Below are positions 61,371 through 64,000 of a DNA stretch of 64,000 nucleotides, piece after piece (the stretch's first letter is position 1; each line of letters starts with the position of its first letter). The translations under genes and the position numbers were made by a program. The DNA is taken from contig NZ_JBFRCT010000001.1 in the NCBI RefSeq assembly GCF_052113225.1, positions 248,001 through 312,000 of the forward strand, read 5' to 3'. Under the pieces are notes generated by a model. It was not told where the DNA came from and did not search any database. It saw only the letters and a list, made by a program, of their open reading frames with translations. Source of the stretch: Pristimantibacillus sp052113225. Its GTDB lineage: Bacteria > Bacillota > Bacilli > Paenibacillales > Paenibacillaceae.

Positions 61371-61402
61371 TTGACTATGACATTAATGTCATGGTCTACA
61401 CT
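61371..61402 (+). promoter_or_regulatory. MerR-type promoter of the FMN reductase gene
   Basis: TTGACT (61371-61376) and TACACT (61397-61402) are separated by an over-long 20 bp spacer, which contains the perfect palindrome ATGACATTAATGTCAT (61377-61392). This is the layout of promoters activated by MerR-family proteins. No MerR gene lies in the window. Confidence 0.65.
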
Positions 61403-61434
61403 ACTAATATCAAATGAAAAGGATGGTGAACCTA

Positions 61435-61992
61435 ATGGAGCATCAAGCTCATATCGTGCTAGGCATATCTGGAAGTTTGCGTAAGAAGTCGTCCAATACT
61501 TTGTTGCTCTCGTCCATCAAGGGAATGATGCCGGCCGGTACAGAGTTTCGTATATATCAAGGGCTTGCGACTTTACCACATTTCAATCCTGAATTAGATG
61601 GTGATGAAGCAGAATCGCATGAGGCGGTGCGCGAATGGCGGGAGCAGTTGCGAGCAGCAGATGCAATTGTGATTTGTACGCCAGAATATGCGCGAGGTGT
61701 GCCAGGTTCGCTGAAGAACGCGCTGGACTGGGTCGTTTCTTCAGGAGAATTCATGAGCATGCCGACGGCGGTTATAAGCGCATCGCCGCATCCTGATGGT
61801 GGTGCATCAGCACTGCAATCGCTGACAATGACCTTAAAGATGATGAGTGCAACTATCCCAGAAGAAACATCACTTGCCGTCCCTTTCGTTAGTAGGATGA
61901 TCGGGCCAAACGGTAGTGTGACAGACCAGAAGACCTTGACAGCACTACTCACCTTGGTTAACGCGCTGTCGCAGGCCATTTTGGAGAAATAA
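61435..61992 (+). CDS. NADPH-dependent FMN reductase
   Basis: The 185-residue flavodoxin-like protein has the FMN phosphate loop GSLRKKSSNT (residues about 12-21) and the family motif TPEYARGVPGSLKNALDW (about 84-101). It reduces flavin or quinone with NADPH. ATG 61435 has AAAGGATGG eight bases upstream. A MerR-type promoter sits 35-65 bp upstream, so induction by a redox-active or toxic compound is likely. Confidence 0.9.
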   Translation: MEHQAHIVLGISGSLRKKSSNTLLLSSIKGMMPAGTEFRIYQGLATLPHFNPELDGDEAESHEAVREWREQLRAADAIVICTPEYARGVPGSLKNALDWVVSSGEFMSMPTAVISASPHPDGGASALQSLTMTLKMMSATIPEETSLAVPFVSRMIGPNGSVTDQKTLTALLTLVNALSQAILEK

Positions 61993-62024
61993 TCATATGA
62001 GACTAACAAAACTCTCTTAACATG

Positions 62025-62052
62025 AAGCTGCCGGCATGATCGGCGGCTTTGT
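62025..62052 (+). terminator. Terminator of the FMN reductase gene
   Basis: AAGCTGCCG pairs with CGGCGGCTT around GCATGAT; the following T-run is short. Confidence 0.6.
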
Positions 62053-62178
62053 TACGTTTTAGCGCAACAAATTCGAATAACTTGCATCTAAATTATGGAA
62101 GGCGGTGCAATCGCATCCACCACAAACAGTTGCAGAAGAGATTATCATTCAATAAGAAAGCTATAAGAAGGGACCAAA

Positions 62179-62661
62179 ATGAATTCAAAGAACCTAATAA
62201 TCATAATTTCTATTTTATTAAACCTCGCCCTGACTACGTATGTATATTTGAAGGTAAACCATCTGACAGATGTTTATTCCAATTTATCCATTGGACTTCA
62301 GAGCGATTTAGTTCAATTGGAAAGTGCTATTGAATATCAAAATGAAAATAATTGGAAAGAAGCTGACAATATAATTGAAAAGATTGAAGATGTTAAAGAA
62401 AGCATTAATTACTTGCTGGTTACAGGTAAAGATACAGGGCTAATTACAAAAACTCAAGAAAGTGATCTGTGGAAACTGAGTAGCTATTTTTTAAACTATC
62501 CTACATATACAGGATCTTCAAATATAAAACTAGATAGCAATAACATAAATGAACTAAAAGAATTAGGGGATGATCTAAAATCAGCTGGATGGGAAATGAA
62601 CAAAGGATATAGTGGTGACTGGGAAAGTTTATCAATGAAAATCAGCACCTTAATTAAATAA
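62179..62661 (+). CDS. Membrane-anchored protein of unknown function
   Basis: The 160-residue protein has one N-terminal membrane segment (about residues 5-24) and a predicted extracytoplasmic, helical and strongly Asn/Glu/Lys-rich domain. No family is recognised. AAGGGA lies five bases before the ATG. The gene is A/T-rich compared with its neighbours and has no obvious partner, so it may be an acquired gene. Confidence 0.7.
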   Translation: MNSKNLIIIISILLNLALTTYVYLKVNHLTDVYSNLSIGLQSDLVQLESAIEYQNENNWKEADNIIEKIEDVKESINYLLVTGKDTGLITKTQESDLWKLSSYFLNYPTYTGSSNIKLDSNNINELKELGDDLKSAGWEMNKGYSGDWESLSMKISTLIK

Positions 62662-62758
62662 GTGAATTAAAAGTTGAACTCCATTTGGAATCTAAGTGGA
62701 TAACAGATGTATTGCCATGCATGGATTCAAAGATTTTCAGGAAGTAGGAGAGGATTAC

Positions 62759-63559
62759 ATGCGCAGGAATTGCAAGTTGATTTTGGTTGAAGGATTATGC
62801 GGTACGGGCAAATCAACGTTGGCAGAACGACTGAACGGTTATCTTGCAAAGAAAGACATATCATCCCATTTTTACGATGAAGGCGCAGTGCGGCATCCGA
62901 CGAGCTTGAATGGGCACGCTTTCTTCCGAGAAGTGGAATATAAGGAACTTCTGGAGCGATATCCGATTGCAGCTGACGAAATTAGTTCGCGGGTTATAAA
63001 TGACGAAAGCTACTATCTGATTCCGTATCGTGAGTCCATGGCGCCATTTAACGGAATGGAAGCACTATATTCCGAGCTGAAGTCTCACGAGCTATGCTGG
63101 ACGCCTTCTCCGGTAGCAACGCTGACCGAGTTTACGTATTTAATCCAGGGGCAGTGGTCGCGTTTCGCTAATCTTGCCAGCACTTCAGACGAGGTTTATG
63201 TGCTTGAAGCTGTGTTCTTTCAGCATCAGATTCATGATTTGCTACGTCATTATCAAGTTGATGATTATCAAATCGAGCAGCATATCAAGGGGATTGCGGA
63301 TCAGATTGCTGCAATGAATCCTGTGTTGATTTATTTAGCTCAACCGAGTGTACGAGAACAACAAATTTGGATTTCCTCCATCCGTTCAAAGCATCACTAC
63401 GCCACCGAACAAAGTATTAGGTTTATGGAGTACCGCAAGAAGATTGAACTAAGACTGATTGATTTGTTGCCTTTTGCAACCTATTTAATTGAAAATGAAA
63501 ATCGAGACTGGGAAGAAGTTTTTAGTAAAGTGGTATGGGCAATTGGTTCAAAATGTTAA
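62759..63559 (+). CDS. P-loop nucleoside-kinase-like protein
   Basis: The 266-residue protein starts with Walker A GLCGTGKST (residues about 12-20) followed by thymidylate-kinase-like spacing (LAERLNGYLAKKDISSHFY). Later regions include a possible lid with YHYATEQ-like sequence near residue 215. The family (AAA_33/dTMP kinase-like) has unknown substrates in Paenibacillus. ATG 62759 has GGAGAGGA upstream; an upstream GTG at 62696 lacks support. Confidence 0.78.
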   Translation: MRRNCKLILVEGLCGTGKSTLAERLNGYLAKKDISSHFYDEGAVRHPTSLNGHAFFREVEYKELLERYPIAADEISSRVINDESYYLIPYRESMAPFNGMEALYSELKSHELCWTPSPVATLTEFTYLIQGQWSRFANLASTSDEVYVLEAVFFQHQIHDLLRHYQVDDYQIEQHIKGIADQIAAMNPVLIYLAQPSVREQQIWISSIRSKHHYATEQSIRFMEYRKKIELRLIDLLPFATYLIENENRDWEEVFSKVVWAIGSKC

Positions 63560-63687
63560 TCACGATAAAGCCGTTTTTCTGTCGTGGGCAATTCCATGCT
63601 GACTTTACACGGATGGCAGTTCGTTCAACTTACGAAGAAATATTCATGTCGGACGACAAGAAGATGTATACTAATCAAGTCGCATAA
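63553..63687 (+). CDS. Possible 44-codon ORF overlapping the kinase gene end
   Basis: ATG 63553 overlaps the end of the kinase gene and the frame runs to TAA 63685-63687, inside the following hairpin. There is no ribosome site, but amino acid composition (CRGQFHADFTRMAVRSTYEE) is protein-like. It may be the tail of a lost gene. I would not rely on it. Confidence 0.2.
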   Translation: MLITIKPFFCRGQFHADFTRMAVRSTYEEIFMSDDKKMYTNQVA

Positions 63688-63706
63688 ACTGCGGCTTTTT
63701 ATTTTT
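63678..63706 (+). terminator. Terminator before the response regulator gene
   Basis: AGTCGCA pairs with TGCGGCT around TAAAC and is followed by a T-rich run. Confidence 0.75.
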
Positions 63707-63740
63707 TTATAGAAGTTCTTGTATCAAATAAACGATAAAT

Positions 63741-63768
63741 CTACAGATAAACTACAGATTACTATGCT
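63741..63768 (+). promoter_or_regulatory. Direct repeats and -10 box before the response regulator gene
   Basis: CTACAGAT occurs twice (63741-63748 and 63752-63759) with an 11-bp period, the pattern bound by OmpR-type regulators. TATGCT (63763-63768) follows as a -10 box. The repeats occupy the -35 position, so autoactivation is likely. Confidence 0.65.
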
Positions 63769-63791
63769 ATCTTTTTTCAGGAGGGAGATTT

Positions 63792-64000
63792 ATGGTCATA
63801 CAAATTCTGCTTGTCGAGGATGATGAGCATATATGTAATACCGTCAAAACCTTTTTATGCGAAGCCGGATATAAAGTAGACGCCTGTACAGAAGGTAACG
63901 AAGCGCATAAAAAGTTTCATAATCATATATATCAGCTTGTCATTCTCGATATCATGCTGCCCGGCATGAGCGGCCATGAGCTTTTACAGGAGTTTCGCAA
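63792..64000 (+). CDS. OmpR-type response regulator, N-terminal part only
   Basis: The first 69 codons of a receiver domain are present before the window ends. The acidic pocket is visible as LLVEDDEH (Glu9, Asp10), and the phospho-accepting residue is Asp53 in LVILDIMLPG. The GMSGHELL helix 3 region also fits. GGAGGGAG precedes the ATG. The output domain and any sensor kinase lie outside the window; the 11-bp-spaced repeats upstream favour the OmpR/PhoB class. Confidence 0.88.
   Translation, partial: MVIQILLVEDDEHICNTVKTFLCEAGYKVDACTEGNEAHKKFHNHIYQLVILDIMLPGMSGHELLQEFR

Noticed and set aside
61280..61417. 45-codon plus-strand ORF before the FMN reductase
   Set aside because: It contains the MerR-type promoter and palindrome, and no ribosome site precedes its GTG.
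62049..62333. 94-codon ORF overlapping the membrane-anchored gene
   Set aside because: Out of frame with the better-supported gene and without a ribosome site.

Overview
The window looks like a chromosomal segment of a low-to-mid GC, spore-forming Bacillota, most likely Paenibacillus or a close relative. The evidence is strong AGGAGG-type ribosome binding sites before nearly every gene, U-rich intrinsic terminators, a T-box leader, a CcpA-type cre site, a YmaF protein, a GerAB remnant, BlaI/BlaR1-like genes, HelD and an Lsa-like ABC-F protein. I saw no rRNA, tRNA, CRISPR array, insertion sequence, integrase or phage module. The organism call is inferred from gene families only.

Layout. 1-2956 (minus): the 5' two-thirds or more of a large DUF11-repeat surface protein. 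3.3-11.4 kb: MFS transporter and AraC regulator divergent from a tightly coupled hexuronate operon (Gfo/Idh oxidoreductase, uxaC, uxaB, uxaA). 11.5-15.5 kb: small unknown protein, a FadR-type regulator with an MFS exporter, then an ECF41 sigma factor with its classic CMD-family partner and a matching promoter. 15.8-21.2 kb: MFS pumps, a YhfW-like Rieske flavoprotein, and a TetR regulator divergent from an isochorismatase-like hydrolase plus MFS operon with a duplicated operator. 21.3-23.8 kb: T-box-controlled aspartate-semialdehyde dehydrogenase and a D-2-hydroxyacid dehydrogenase. 24.4-28.4 kb: a five-gene operon of a Tat-signal small subunit, a GMC flavoprotein, its own TatC and TatA, and a CuA-type lipoprotein, probably an extracytoplasmic dehydrogenase with a dedicated exporter and electron acceptor.

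28.5-35 kb: two decayed genes, a YdcZ/Crp/YdcZ operon, azlCD, a class A penicillin-binding protein and a hydrolase. 35-39.4 kb: an ABC-F ribosome-protection gene behind a leader ORF and attenuator, then helD. 39.4-44.6 kb: LysR divergent from an esterase/TSUP operon, a cysteine hydrolase, an acetylxylan-esterase-like gene and a broken inositol monophosphatase. 44.7-47.6 kb: secreted GH18 chitinase and GH12 glucanase. 47.7-53.4 kb: redox and regulator pairs (SDR/TetR, HxlR/quinone reductase, Rrf2/TrxR-like), a pentapeptide-repeat protein and a GerAB fragment. 53.5-55.5 kb: a graveyard of a class D beta-lactamase, a MocR regulator and a methyltransferase. 55.5-64 kb: small accessory genes (P-loop kinases, SRPBCC, Dps, HIT, deacetylase, BlaI/BlaR1-like pair, FMN reductase), ending in a truncated OmpR-type response regulator.

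The recurring theme is pairs of a local regulator with a redox or efflux gene and a readable operator between them, alternating with patches of gene decay. The most interesting regions are the Tat/GMC/CuA operon, the ABC-F attenuator, the ATT-start reductase, the duplicated TetR operator and the decay junction at about 54.09 kb.
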